Made by a program: the position numbers and the translations under genes. This document shows, piece after piece, positions 1 to 9,899 of a DNA stretch of 26,291 nt. The notes under the pieces were generated by a model, which saw only the letters and a list, made by a program, of their open reading frames with translations, ran no database searches and was not told the DNA's origin. Numbering within the stretch: position 1 is the first letter of the stretch; each line of letters opens with the position of its first letter. Source of the DNA: Saccoglossus kowalevskii (taxonomy: Eukaryota; Hemichordata; Enteropneusta; Harrimaniidae); NCBI RefSeq assembly GCF_000003605.2, contig NW_003121496.1:1860-28150 (forward strand), written 5' to 3'.

Positions 1-239
1 GTGTGGCTACCATTTCCATTAATATGGTCACCATATTTCTCATCTGCATGCTTAGAACCGTTATCTGCCCCCGTGTTAGTTGAAAATGTCTTGTCATTAT
101 TCCCACTCCATTTGTCGTAACTTTTGGGTAACAACGTTCCTAGCACGAAGATGTTTGTTGACCATACATAGTAGACACTGCACATGAGAGACGACGCGAG
201 CACGAGACATAGTAGTGCATGTTCCTTACTCGTTGTCAT
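1..239 (-). CDS. Partial O-fucosyltransferase-like paralogue, N-terminal exon (runs off left edge)
   Basis: An open frame starts at the ATG whose first base is 239 and stays open to the window edge, giving 79 complete residues. It begins MTTSKEHALLCLV and has a short charged tail, then a hydrophobic stretch (about residues 8-26), then a Ser/Thr/Asn-rich stem, the layout of a type II Golgi membrane protein. By my manual alignment about 28 of the first 47 residues match exon 1 of the complete gene downstream of its promoter at 6772, including the shared segments SLMC/VLMC-xVYY and LGTLLP. The DNA just upstream of both start codons is also similar. The catalytic exons lie outside the window, so the function is inferred only from the paralogue. 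No internal stop is seen. It lies 1.57 kb downstream of the stop codon of its paralogue, on the same strand. Confidence 0.8.
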   Translation of the reverse strand, partial: MTTSKEHALLCLVLASSLMCSVYYVWSTNIFVLGTLLPKSYDKWSGNNDKTFSTNTGADNGSKHADEKYGDHINGNGSH

Positions 240-1808
240 CATTATTATTATCAGACTACCTGTGCAAATGTTGTGTTTGTAGGATGTTGCTTAGAGCCGC
301 TGTTGCACTGCGTCATGCTGTCAAAACACGCGGTTTTAATATGTTAATAATTCACTAGTTGATGCACGAATTCAGGTATTCTTTATTTCAGTGATATATT
401 TTGTTAACATTGACTCACTCGCTTACACACTTATATACGCCACGGGTAGGGAGAAATGGGTAGTTAGGTTGTGGATGTTGTGTCGTTGATATAGAAAATC
501 CATTTATTTAAGGGAAGAAAGGGGTCAGATTTGATTTTAATTATTGTGAGCAAACATGCACTGTGTTATTATTTTCAAACACTATCCATTCCCTGTGTGT
601 ATATGAAATGGTGAATATATAAATGCAACAAATGAATTTATATATTGCGCGTCTTTCAATGTATTGCTAAGCAGTTTATGAAACTGCGATTTTCCCTTTA
701 TACATCATAACAAGAAGCTGCGTTGACATATCGTTCTCGTTAAACCTCTGTAGATACATGTCCGCTTAAACTGTTTCAATTGAATCTTGACTCGATGTTC
801 AAAATGAAATAAACAAAATCAAACGTACTATCAACTAATATAAACACTAATTGTGTAACCGAATCATTGAAGCAAAAGTTGCTTGTATACACGTACAAAA
901 TTAGTTTCTAATGAATTAACTATATTAACTATTTCAATTTATTTTGTGCATTTTTTACAACACTAACCATGTACATAGTATAATACCCTGGGAATAAAAA
1001 GATGGAAATTAATATGCATCAGTCATTGCTAAATCCTCGAACATCCGCAGTCAAATGACATGTCGCCCGTCTTCATCATTTCCACTTATTAAGCGAAGGT
1101 AACATCCCTTGTTTTTCACGCATCTTTAAAATTCCATTTGGACTTCAGATTTGGCTTTTACAAGATAATGACTGTAAATGGCGGTGTAATATAATATGTC
1201 CAACAAGCTGAACATTAGTCAAACTTAATCAGCTTAGATGATGGGTTTGAAACCCACATTGAAACACAACACGACAACACTTCAGAGAGGTACCATATCA
1301 CAAATAGTAAATAGTGAGACACGTTTTCGTGAAATCTGTAAAACTGTCCATAGGGATATCGATGCACACAGTCTCGACAGACAGAATCAGACCATGTCAA
1401 CAGCAACTCATCTGATGTTTAATAAGGTTATCCAAATATTATGATAGCACCGTACCATTGAAGGCTGGACGATTATGAACACCATATATACATATCACCA
1501 CCGAACAAAAAAGTGTTAATCTGTCTACATGAACCAGTTTTTAAACATTATTTCGACTGATAAACTTGTTGCCGTTACATTTCTCGAACATGACATATTT
1601 CACCTTTTGAATGCAAAAGTCAACTTATCACCCGTCAAAAATATTTTTTTCAAAAGCGTTTTCCATGTGCGAAAAGGTAAAAACAAATATAGAAAAATAC
1701 AATAAATATGAAAAGCGTCTGTATTTATCACTGCTTGACATACTCCAGTTTTCTGCTGATTTAAAACTTAACCAATTACTACTAAGCCCGTGCAAGATGT
1801 GTATATAA
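240..1808. other. Intergenic spacer between the tandem paralogues
   Basis: AT-rich DNA between the stop of the complete gene (1809) and the start of its paralogue (239). About 240-370 resembles the DNA upstream of 6772 when both are read on the minus strand, so it probably carries the promoter or 5' UTR of the left paralogue. Minus-strand ATTAAA at 1423-1418 is a possible weak poly(A) signal for the complete gene, 386 bases after its stop. The open frames here are short and show no protein-like features. Confidence 0.5.
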
Positions 1809-4800
1809 CTATAACTTCCGCCTCTTCAATACAACTCCCGGAGCTTTCCAGCTGGCTAAATTAGACAGATGAATGTACTCTAACCCTGGCTGTGTATCGC
1901 GTGCGTCTCGTATCATCTTCGACAACGACGAATAGTGAGACAGAAACAAATGTGAACCTATTAAATATGAAAAATAAAATATAATTGTATTGGAAATGTA
2001 AACAGCTATAGACTGCAGATATAGTTGCGAAAGGAGAGTGTGGACATAACAGTAACTGAAAAGAGGAACGAACAATGTATAGTAAATGAATGGGAGTATG
2101 CATATATTTATTAGAAGGGGGCTGGGAGAGGGATGTCTAAATCTGGAATAAAAATAGGGTCAAATGCAATGAATGTTGAGTACTTACGAATACAGATTTC
2201 TTGTTCAAGTAGTGCAGTGTGATAGTTATCTAGTCTTACATGTTCAGGGAGTTTTACTGGATACGAGTCACCCGTAATATCCTTTCTTGTAACAACATTG
2301 CGAATTTGTGCATTCTTCATGATTTTCACAATTCTCTGTAGAAGATAAATTGTTAATAATTCATAAGACGTTTTGATATCTGTGTCACAGTGTAGATGCA
2401 TTGTGTCCTGTTTTACAGTTGTTGCACCATGTTCTGTGTCTTAGTTGATGTGACATTCTGGTAATGCAACAATATTACATATTTTACATATTGCATGCAA
2501 CAGTGAATGTAACATCGTATGTTCCAACATCATGTTCTGCGTCACAGTTGATGCACTGTGTTCTGTGTCTCAGTTGATGCACCGTGTTCTGTTGTCACAA
2601 TGGATGTACCGCGTTAAATAGAATGTACACTTACTTCTCCAAGTGGCGGAAATGCCACATAAATGCACTCGAGTTTCCTTTCAGACATCAACTTTTTAAC
2701 ATCTTCAGCCAGCACAACAGCGGTCTTGTTAACATTTATGACTGTGTTCAGATCTTTGCATCGCGTGACAGATGGACAGTGGGCTCTATAAAACCAAATT
2801 AAATTATCTCACGCAGTTTTGGTATTTGTTTAGTGAACTAGTGGGTCATACAAATGCGCATGTTAATCACCAGTCTGTACATACTCTTAGTCACCTTCTG
2901 AATTATGAACTGTTAATGACAGTCAGCAGGTTTCATGAACCCCAGTATGAATAACAACTGTGTTTACACGTCCCATCAACAAATTCAAAATTGATCAAAA
3001 AATTATAGCTAACAACTACATTGTCTTCTCTTTTCACATGTTTTTTAAAAATTTTAACTTGCAAAATATGACACGAATATCCGTCCCAAACACCTCTCAA
3101 GAAATATTTAAAATACACCCAATCCACTGTTTTTTGTTGCACTGACAAAGTCTATAATCGTATCAAATGCCAGCAACCTTACTACGCACAAACGAACGTG
3201 TATTTTTTTAAATATTTATATTAAAACCCATTGAAGGTGTAATCTTTTGAGGGTTACTACTCAGTCGCCGGTGACACAAATTCGGATTTGAAGAAAAACT
3301 ACTGTAAATTAAGGCACCTTTCATTCAACCGATAAAAATGAGACGAACTTTGAACTCTTGAAATACATATACCTCATACCTCGTAGTGTCATAGTGAATG
3401 CAGATCGCGGCAACGCACTTTGTGATATCATGATGCAATTTCCAAGATTCAACGTTTGTGTATTTGTGAAACCCACTCAAACAGGGGGGAGTACGTTTCT
3501 GTGTTTTTATATTTTGGAACTATTTGATAGTTATATTTACTTTTTTTTCGTTGAATTAGGTTATTGCATATTTAAAACTATAATCTATAAAATACACATA
3601 ATACTCGCTATGCCCAAAACAAGTTTATAACATGTCTTTTAAATGGAGATTATATGTGAACAATATTTCATAGCATGCGTAACCATGTCACTGCTTATCT
3701 TATATTTAGACAAATATTGGTACGGCATTAGCATTACAGTATTCGCCTATATATAGCATTAATACTAACATTTAGAGAGACAGTTATAGACAATTTTTAA
3801 ATTTAAATGCCTCACTGTCATTTGATGTTGATTATATTGATTGTGAGCGTATTACTTTTCAAAGTAACTGTATAATAGAAACAACAAGAAATAGTAATTG
3901 GAACCTCATTTAAAGTAAACAATATATAGTGACTCTTAACAGAATTTGAAGGGTAATTAAGTATGTACACTTACACTTCCCCTGATCTGTTTCTCCAGTG
4001 CATACAGATAAATGGTTTACCATTACAGATTTCTTTTGATATCTTCTCAGCAAGTTTTCTGATTTGTGGAGTTCTAATAAGATGTAAATCAACCTGCCTT
4101 GTAACAGCAGCTGGCACTGACACTCGACTCATTCTATCCGGTTCAAAATACGCAAGACATTCCACTGTACGTGCCTTTTCGAATTGTTTGTATGTCTCTG
4201 AAGGCGTCATCGGAACTGTATTGACACCAGGAAGTGCTATTGAATATTCAGTGGTGAACCGATTACGACGTAATTCATACTGTTCCATGTATAACGGTAG
4301 TGAAAGGGGAATGCTAAACGGATCCATTAAGATGGCGTCGGCAGTTCCATTGCACGCTTTTCGAAATTTCTCAACAGATACCAAATCAACAACCTCTTTT
4401 ATGCTATCAACATCAAATGTTTCGTTGACAAACTTTCTTCCACCGTAAGCACTTCCAGCTGATCCATGATTACGAAACCACATTTCAACCAACGTCCGAT
4501 TCTCTGCCATAGCGTATCTCATAGCTCCTCTGAATGCCTGGTACTGACAGTTTGGACCATTTCCGTCGTGATGAACTGATAACAAATAACGCCGAGGAGG
4601 TCGGTCAGAATATGTGTTACTTTGTACAAGAATCTGCAAAAAAAAAGGAAATCGGGAGGTTGAAATGCTTGTTGTTAGAAATGTAAATTATCAGCAACTG
4701 TTTTTCGTATCTACCTGCAGAAATGAGTTTATGGAAATTCAATATTGATTCTTAAGGAAGTCTGTGGATAAGTTTGCTAAGCCTCTCCGTTGTAAGAGGA

Positions 4801-6772
4801 AGAACAGTATAGTAAACAGACGTACGACTTATGGACTGAGGTGACCGAACACATTTTAAATTTTCAGTGCGCCTTTTGCAAAGAACACACAATAACGGAC
4901 GGCATTTTTGTACAGAAGCAAAAGTGCGAATCATAAAAAAGAACAGTTTTGTTGCCTTTTTGTGGACTAATGTAATACCTTCGGCAAGATTGACCTCAAC
5001 AAACCATTGTTATCACTATGTAACAGATGGGTTAACGGGGAAATATATAAAGAGGTAAAACCTTGCATTCGTACACAGAAATCTCTGTCGAAACAATTTA
5101 TATTTTTTTTAAGGAAGGATGTGTGCTTGGCCTAATATTAATGTTCATTTTTATATCGAGGAGTTCTCCATTTTTTTATCAAGCTCTACAGAAGTCGTAT
5201 TCAGATATCTAGAGAACATTTCCGCATTTTCTATCTCCTGCATGCTGACGACTTCGCATTGCGTACAGATTCTGTAATACAGCTACAAACGGTATTCAAC
5301 ATATTGGCTCTGTGCAGAATGCCAAATGTTAAGTTAAATTGACTAAATTGAAGGTAGTAGTGTTCAAAAATTTCACATTTTCGAGATAAACGATAGTTAT
5401 GTTTACTTTGCTATAAATTATTCATGAATGATTAAAAGAAGCTGTATATGCTGCACATATTTCATGTATTGTAACAAGTGACATACATACATAATTGTAC
5501 ATAGATTGTTCGCTGAAAAATACAAAATACACAGTAAACATTACTTCTCAAACGCAAGTGTTTTTACCACTCGCCAGATAAAATGTAAGAAGTATTTCAC
5601 CACTAAAAATGTCAGAATGCCATGGAAGTGACCTTCTATCTGTATTCAGACGGGATGCGACGTTTTAGTGGTTTCATATTTGCTTCATATAACGTATGTC
5701 CTAAACATCAAAACAGAGTATCTTACTTAATATCCATTCTGGTACGTTCGTTGTCTATTTTGGATGGCTAAAGTTGATTCAAAACCTTCAAAGCGACCCG
5801 AAAGCAACAACGGCCGGGGAAGCACCAGTGCAGCGGACGACAATTTGTTATGCGCAGTATCGTTGCGCAGTAGTTTCAGTGACGTCATCCATAAGATATA
5901 CCCATGTAATATCCACTTGGCGGGCAATATACCACGTAATATCCATTTGTATTCAATGTCATGTGACCGAGTTTCAACAAATCATAGCAGGCGTAACAGC
6001 AGTGAGATGTGATAATTTTTTATGATAATTACTTTAGAACGAGTTTGTGAAATCTCCCGCGTTGACGCGAAATTACCTCGGCTGGTCTATTCTGCCGCGC
6101 CCTATAATTAATTTCGCATCGGACCATGATTTAAAAAAAAATGCCACGGCTGGGCCAGTCTAACATACGAGATGAATCAACCATGCAAGTAACAGGATCA
6201 GAGGTTGATAATGTGCATACGATGGCGGTGACATGACTAAGCAAAGGCTATCATTAATCTTCTTAGCTAATCCATACAATGTTGAGTGTGAGTGCTCGGA
6301 GAGCGTAGGCGGTCATATTTTTTTTTATACAAATTTCAGAAAATTGAACTTACCGTACTGTTTCTATGCTACGGTCACATTTAGAACAGACAATAAACAA
6401 TATGACTATTATTAGTATTACCTTTGAATTGTTTCTTAATTCTAGGGAATCGTTTTTCATATCACGAGTCATCGATGGAACATGGGCACCTTTTGCCTGT
6501 GTATTATTGAGGATGTCTTCAGACATTTCCGTTCTTCGTTTGGTGTCACCATGCTTCTCAGCACTGTGTACTGAATCGTTACCTGCCTCAGCGGTCGTGG
6601 GGAATATCATTCCAGTATTACCACCAGCAAAATTACTACTCCATTTAGCATAACCTCTGGGTAATAACGTTCCTAGCGTGGAGGTATGTGTTGACCATCC
6701 GTAATAGACACCACACATTAGAACCGACGTTAACATCAGGAAAACAAGTCCCTTTTTCTTACTCGTTGCCAT
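1809..6772 (-). CDS. GDP-fucose O-fucosyltransferase-like type II membrane protein, five exons
   Basis: Exons on the minus strand are 6772-6422, 4633-3975, 2785-2635, 2335-2188 and 1957-1809. All junctions are GT-AG, phases agree (0, 2, 0, 1), and the product is 485 residues. Residues 1-7 are cytosolic, about 8-26 are a membrane anchor, and 27-125 are a stem with N-X-S/T sites at 65, 89, 107 and 114. The catalytic region starts near 131. It shows HHDGNGPN (138-145) with ENRTLV (161-166), like the N-terminal substrate loop of the family. An HxR motif, HWR (329-331), is expected to hold the catalytic or GDP-binding arginine. IYVAFPP is at 378-384, and LEQEIC (430-435) precedes SHxFLSHYSSLS (438-449), the usual C-terminal signature. 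Such enzymes transfer fucose from GDP-fucose. The anchor, rather than a cleaved signal peptide plus ER retention signal, suggests Golgi. The acceptor is unknown. A second donor, ACG|GTAAGT at 6353, breaks the frame with exon 2 and was not used. No AATAAA is seen close after the stop. Confidence 0.88.
2379..2612. repeat. 26-bp minisatellite inside intron 3
   Basis: Six related units of 26-27 bp are visible at 2379-2404, 2405-2430, 2431-2457, 2534-2559, 2560-2585 and 2586-2612. They form two clusters of three separated by 76 bases. The core is GTTCTGTGTC-CAGTTGATGCAC with substitutions. The array fills most of the 299-base intron between exons 3 and 4 of the fucosyltransferase-like gene and ends 22 bases before the exon 3 donor. 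Confidence 0.75.
5112..5385 (+). mobile_element. Decayed LINE reverse-transcriptase fragment in intron 1, antisense to the host gene
   Basis: Translating the plus strand in shifting frames gives reverse-transcriptase landmarks of non-LTR retrotransposons in the right order. GCVLGLILMF at 5117 resembles the GCVLSP motif. A segment reading RIQISREHFRIFYLL follows, then HADDF at 5241-5255 (the catalytic xADD box), TDSVIQLQ and FNILA. A final TKLKVVVFKN at 5342-5371 resembles the KTKxMVF motif. At least two frame changes and a stop after VKLN show it is not functional. Only part of the palm and thumb region remains, about 90 codons. No element ends or target-site duplication were identified, and the clade cannot be assigned reliably. 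Confidence 0.75.
5640..6230. repeat. Probable decayed repeat material in intron 1
   Basis: This stretch is richer in CpG than its surroundings. It has a full CRE palindrome TGACGTCA at 5880-5887. Two partial copies of a TAATATCCA-containing unit lie near 5907 and 5937, and two related CGGCTGG-TCTA segments lie near 6079 and 6147. Overlapping open frames of about 80 codons in two frames have no recognisable protein. The pattern fits an old non-autonomous element, but no ends were found. Confidence 0.3.
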
Positions 6773-6900
6773 TTCTGTTATCAGACTGGCGGTAAAAATA
6801 ATATTGTTTTCATAAACATCGTGTTATTTTAGTGCTGCTGCCGCAAGGTGCCATGCTAACAAAACATGCAATTTCACACGCTGATACACGATTTTGACGA
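6773..6900 (-). promoter_or_regulatory. Putative promoter / 5' UTR of the fucosyltransferase-like gene
   Basis: Read on the minus strand, the bases before the ATG at 6772 match the bases before the paralogue's ATG at 239 in several blocks. These are GCATGTTTTGTTAGCATG versus GCGTGTTTTGACAGCATG, CAGCAGCAC versus CAACAGCGG, and AGTCTGATAA just before both start codons. I see no clear TATA box. The conservation may reflect shared regulation, a 5' UTR, or simply recent duplication. Confidence 0.4.
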
Positions 6901-7130
6901 AATATGATTGTTTTTATTTCATTCATTTATTTGCAATTAACGTGCGTAGCTTCGTAATTTATTGTTCATATTTAAATTACATAAGCAAAACATGTTTGAG
7001 ATCACACTGAATCTATTATGATCAGTTAAGTAACTGATAAAACTATTTTAAATTATTTAAAAAAGAACGAGTGTCAAGCGAAATTACGAATATTACAACC
7101 AAACATGCGTGGCATGCTGTACCACCTACA

Positions 7131-7480
7131 ACTGAAGGCGGCCATATTACACCGGTTTATTTTTTAGTGATGAATGACCAACATACAGTCGTAGCCATCT
7201 AACCAATTCATGACTGTTGTTTTAATATCAAAAGTAAACACTTTCATTGAAATCTTCGTTTTGTCAATTTGGGAGAACAAACACCATTCTACGAAACGAA
7301 TATACGTTAATTTCAGTCATTAAAGGCAGCCGAACAGTTTAATTTGCGTAGTTTTGAATGCACAACACATATAACCTTAGCTATATTTTTATTGGAAATA
7401 TTTTGTAAGTTTTGGGTATTGTTCTAGAAAAAGACAGTTCTTCAATTCCAGCCAGTAAAGGCAGCCACATTACAACCGGG
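7131..7480 (+). repeat. Three copies of a short AAGGCRGCC-type repeat
   Basis: Copies start near 7131 (ACTGAAGGCGGCCATATTAC), 7313 (CAGTCATTAAAGGCAGCC) and 7453 (CAGTAAAGGCAGCCACATTA). The first and third share about 26 bases, ending in ACACCGG or ACAACCGG. The second and third share about 25 bases, including upstream sequence. The role is unknown. The copies could be pieces of one broken element. Confidence 0.45.
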
Positions 7481-7639
7481 CAAAATTACCTATTCAACCA
7501 GTTTCTAAAAAAAAATCCAGAATATTCCACCCAGACACAGTACGGTTCTAGAACATTCTCAGTGACACGGAAGTGGTAAATAAGTCGTATGCGACATATT
7601 TCTACAAATACATCTCTGTCACCACGCGATCTTATGCTC

Positions 7640-7840
7640 GTCGTTGATTGGTCGGTGCGTAACAGTGGCACAGACGCTCACCAAAACTTTGCCGTGCAGG
7701 TGTTCGAACCCGACGAAAGCGTATTCAGAGGCGGTGGCACGAAATTTTGCATGGGGAGGGCGAGATCTGCTCACCCACCTTGCGCCGAAGGCGCGACTTT
7801 ACCAGGGGGCCCGAGGCATGTTCCCCCTTAACAGTTTTGA
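7640..7840 (+). mobile_element. tRNA-derived SINE-like block
   Basis: A GC-rich block sits in AT-rich DNA. TGGCACAGACG at 7666-7676 resembles the RNA polymerase III A box. GTTCGAACCC at 7702-7711 matches the B box (the T-loop of tRNA), with the spacing of 36 bases expected for a tRNA head. A GC-rich body follows, up to about 7835. I could not fold a complete tRNA cloverleaf, so this is more likely a tRNA-derived SINE than a working tRNA gene. Open frames of 67-80 codons run through the block and are probably incidental. Confidence 0.45.
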
Positions 7841-8540
7841 AATATAGACCATCTGTAGTTACACGCTATTACACGTTCTGATACGCCTGCATTTTGATTG
7901 AGGGGCAAACTGGAAAGCCCTTTTTTATTTTCAGTAGTACAAAAGGAATGATAGTAGGACGAGTTAACCGTCAATGCCACGACCCCCCCCATGCCGTGCT
8001 TTTATTTGTTTATATTTCTTCGGCGGGCAAACGACAGGACGGTCCGCTTGATGAATTGAGTAACACTTTAGTAACCGTTATTCTGCGATGAAATTATATT
8101 CTTTTGTAAATTTATAACTATTTCACACTTTTCAGTGTTTTACGAAAAGATAATTATCAAATATCGATAACAGATCTTACAAACTTGTTTACTGGTAACA
8201 AGAAATCAACACTGAAGCCCTATAATAAATAAAACACGTCACGAATACGCGTAGTAAAAGTCTTGTAACGTGTGGTGGCAGAGATACTTTCACTGTTTCG
8301 GCCGCAAAGATCTCTGGGAAGAAGGGTGGTACACGTTAAGTTGTATTCTCTATCAGGTATAAATTCCGTTATTACGCTATCACAAAAGTCGCCTTACCAC
8401 GTGTAAACTTCATCTTCGTATTATCGACAGGCTCTTGCCAAGTCACGTGACTTAAACAAAAGAAAACGTTAAAAATAGTAGTATGTACATTACTGGTAAT
8501 ATGCATTACATTGACGTGTGGTTGGCAAAAGCATATTTAA
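7841..8540. other. Non-coding stretch with no recognisable gene
   Basis: It contains a C8 run near 7983-7990 and a short CpG-richer patch at 8019-8060. Two CACGTG E-boxes lie at 8398-8403 and 8444-8449. No protein-like frame was found. Confidence 0.4.
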
Positions 8541-8548
8541 AGTGTATT

Positions 8549-8605
8549 GAGTCCCAAGCGACGATAACAACGCATGCAAAAAAAAAAAAAAAAACGCAAA
8601 GGCTC
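8549..8605 (-). repeat. Inverted, decayed copy of the 25.51-kb segment
   Basis: Read on the minus strand this gives GAGCCTTTGCG, a T17 run, then GTTGTTATCGTCGC and GGGACTC. The plus strand at 25509-25554 has the same blocks in the same order, with a T5 run in place of T17. The homopolymer expansion (A17 on the plus strand at 8578-8594) shows that this copy is the decayed one or a repeat relic. Confidence 0.65.
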
Positions 8606-8681
8606 ATGGGAATGTCTGAATAAAATATGGTACGCAAGCTGAAATAAAAAACACGTAAATGGGGTGTTATTTAGTTATTTG

Positions 8682-8695
8682 ACGCGTATACGCGT
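8682..8695. other. 14-bp perfect palindrome
   Basis: ACGCGTATACGCGT is a perfect palindrome made of two overlapping ACGCGT sites. It could bind a dimeric factor or be chance. Its function is unknown. Confidence 0.35.
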
Positions 8696-8990
8696 GTATC
8701 GTGTTTCGGGTGGGAAATTGTTGATAGCTTGTTTGTAAATCCTATTGGAACTTGAAGCCAGATGTAACATAGAATACAGTAATAAAGTGTGAAAAAAGGA
8801 ATCTCATGAATTCATGTTACCTCAACATGGAAACAGTATGATTTTACTATGTATAAGGTATCTATTTTACGTTTCTGCACTGTAAAAGGGGTATAATTTC
8901 ACACAAATAAGTACGTGTTTAGAGGCTATTTTGAAAAGCTATACTTCAGCATGGGTATCAGGTCTGACTAGGAGTACCCCTTATGGCCGT

Positions 8991-9062
8991 TTACTGCATG
9001 CGCAGTTGATGACTTCCCGCTTTAAGAGCGGTAGTCGTCGCGCCGCGCATGCGCGAGATATG
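8991..9062. repeat. GC-rich inverted repeat with two NRF-1-like palindromes
   Basis: The left arm (about 8996-9022) holds GCATGCGCAG and the right arm (about 9026-9052) ends in a perfect palindrome CGCGCATGCGCG at 9044-9055. Reversed, the left arm reads AGCGGGAAGTCATCA then GCGCATGC. The right arm reads AGCGGTAGTCGTCG then GCGCATGC. A third copy lies on the plus strand at 25424-25465. GCGCATGCGC is the NRF-1 binding motif in animals. The block may act as a divergent promoter or be the end of a repeat. Confidence 0.6.
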
Positions 9063-9300
9063 GGTCTCATATAAACAAAGATGGCGATTTTGAGTGTTGC
9101 GCACACCAACTAACAAACTTGGAGGTTACCAAGCTTTAATTAGATATTTTTTGATATTTGATAGGTATCGAAGGAGGCGCTGGCGGTAGAAGTGGCGCCC
9201 AGGGCAAAACTCGTACTCGTGATTTCATGAGAAAAGCGCATTAGTTTACGCCGACTGACGTCATAAATATATCACTGGTGCTGTCGATTCACTCTTCGCC
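9063..9300 (+). promoter_or_regulatory. Promoter-like stretch with YY1-like and CRE motifs
   Basis: Directly after the NRF-1-like palindrome comes ACAAAGATGGCG near 9076-9087, a YY1-like motif often placed at transcription starts. The frame from its ATG stops after 10 codons. A full CRE palindrome TGACGTCA at 9256-9263 is followed at once by TAAATATA, a possible TATA-like element. No downstream coding exon on the plus strand was found, so transcription is only inferred. Confidence 0.3.
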
Positions 9301-9553
9301 TCGATCATGTGAGCTCAACCCTATATAGCAGTATCAACAAATAAACTGTTCTTTGTAGCCTTTTGTGTACTACTTACAAAGGATTCTGAAAGCTCTACGC
9401 TATCGAAAGAAAGGCTTCGCACTTGCAACAATGCAGACGAGGCAAGGAGTGGTATAACTACGCAGGTCACCAGAGGTCACACCAACGAAAACAAAATTCC
9501 TCAGCATTTCTGCGAGCAATATCAATATTGAAACATGAAATATGGTATGACCT

Positions 9554-9660
9554 ATGCTCGGTGTTGCCATCTTTGTTTCCATTATCTTTTTATCATAACA
9601 CATATTTGTTCTGATATCGTGATATGTCCTGAATATTACCTTCGCATTGAAGGCTGCTTC
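9554..9660 (+). repeat. Direct repeat, copy 1 (partner at 11607-11712)
   Basis: It shares the blocks TTGCCATCTTTGTT-CCATTATC, GTGATATGTCCT and ATTGAAG/TTTGAAG with 11607-11712 in the same order and orientation, with small indels. On the minus strand both contain AACAAAGATGGC, also seen at 9076 on the plus strand. A second pair of matching blocks further along (about 10310-10440 and 12183-12330) suggests the two copies belong to one longer, diverged duplicated unit. Confidence 0.65.
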
Positions 9661-9696
9661 CCACAATACTCTAATGGAGTACACCTGCAGTGATGC

Positions 9697-9855
9697 TTAA
9701 GTGATCATGGTTCCCGGTTTATCTTTATTTCCGAGCTGAGTGATCAGACGACGCTGGTTCGGAAGTTCAGCTTGTACACTATCAAATGAAATGCCAGTTA
9801 CGAATTCCAAGGGTGGAACCATTTCAAACAAATCATTTTCGTCACGGTTTTCGCG
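9697..9855 (-). CDS. Candidate terminal exon of an unidentified minus-strand gene
   Basis: A minus-strand frame gives 52 protein-like residues ending ...LGNKDKPGTMIT before a TAA at 9697-9699. A splice acceptor ATTAAAACACAG stands just before 9855. Without splicing, the frame also extends to an ATG at 9873, giving 58 residues. The charged start (RENRDENDLFEMVPPLEF) and balanced composition look more coding-like than the surrounding AT-rich frames. I do not recognise the family. No upstream partner exon with matching phase was confirmed, and the segment lies inside the duplicated region. It could be a relic or a chance frame. Confidence 0.3.
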   Translation of the reverse strand, partial: RENRDENDLFEMVPPLEFVTGISFDSVQAELPNQRRLITQLGNKDKPGTMIT

Positions 9856-9899
9856 CTGTGTTTTAATAAACATTATATCGATTTGTGATTTGTGGAAAT

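Noticed and set aside
3963-4448. 161-codon plus-strand open frame
   Set aside because: It is antisense to exon 2 of the fucosyltransferase-like gene. The minus-strand frame has the family motifs and flanking splice sites.
6354-6421. Longer exon 1 using donor ACG|GTAAGT at 6353
   Set aside because: It would end in phase 2 and put exon 2 out of the frame that carries the enzyme motifs. The donor AAAG|GTAATA at 6421 keeps phase 0. A minor alternative transcript cannot be excluded.
7640-7730. Functional tRNA gene
   Set aside because: B box is good but no complete acceptor stem or cloverleaf could be paired by hand, so it is better explained as a SINE head.
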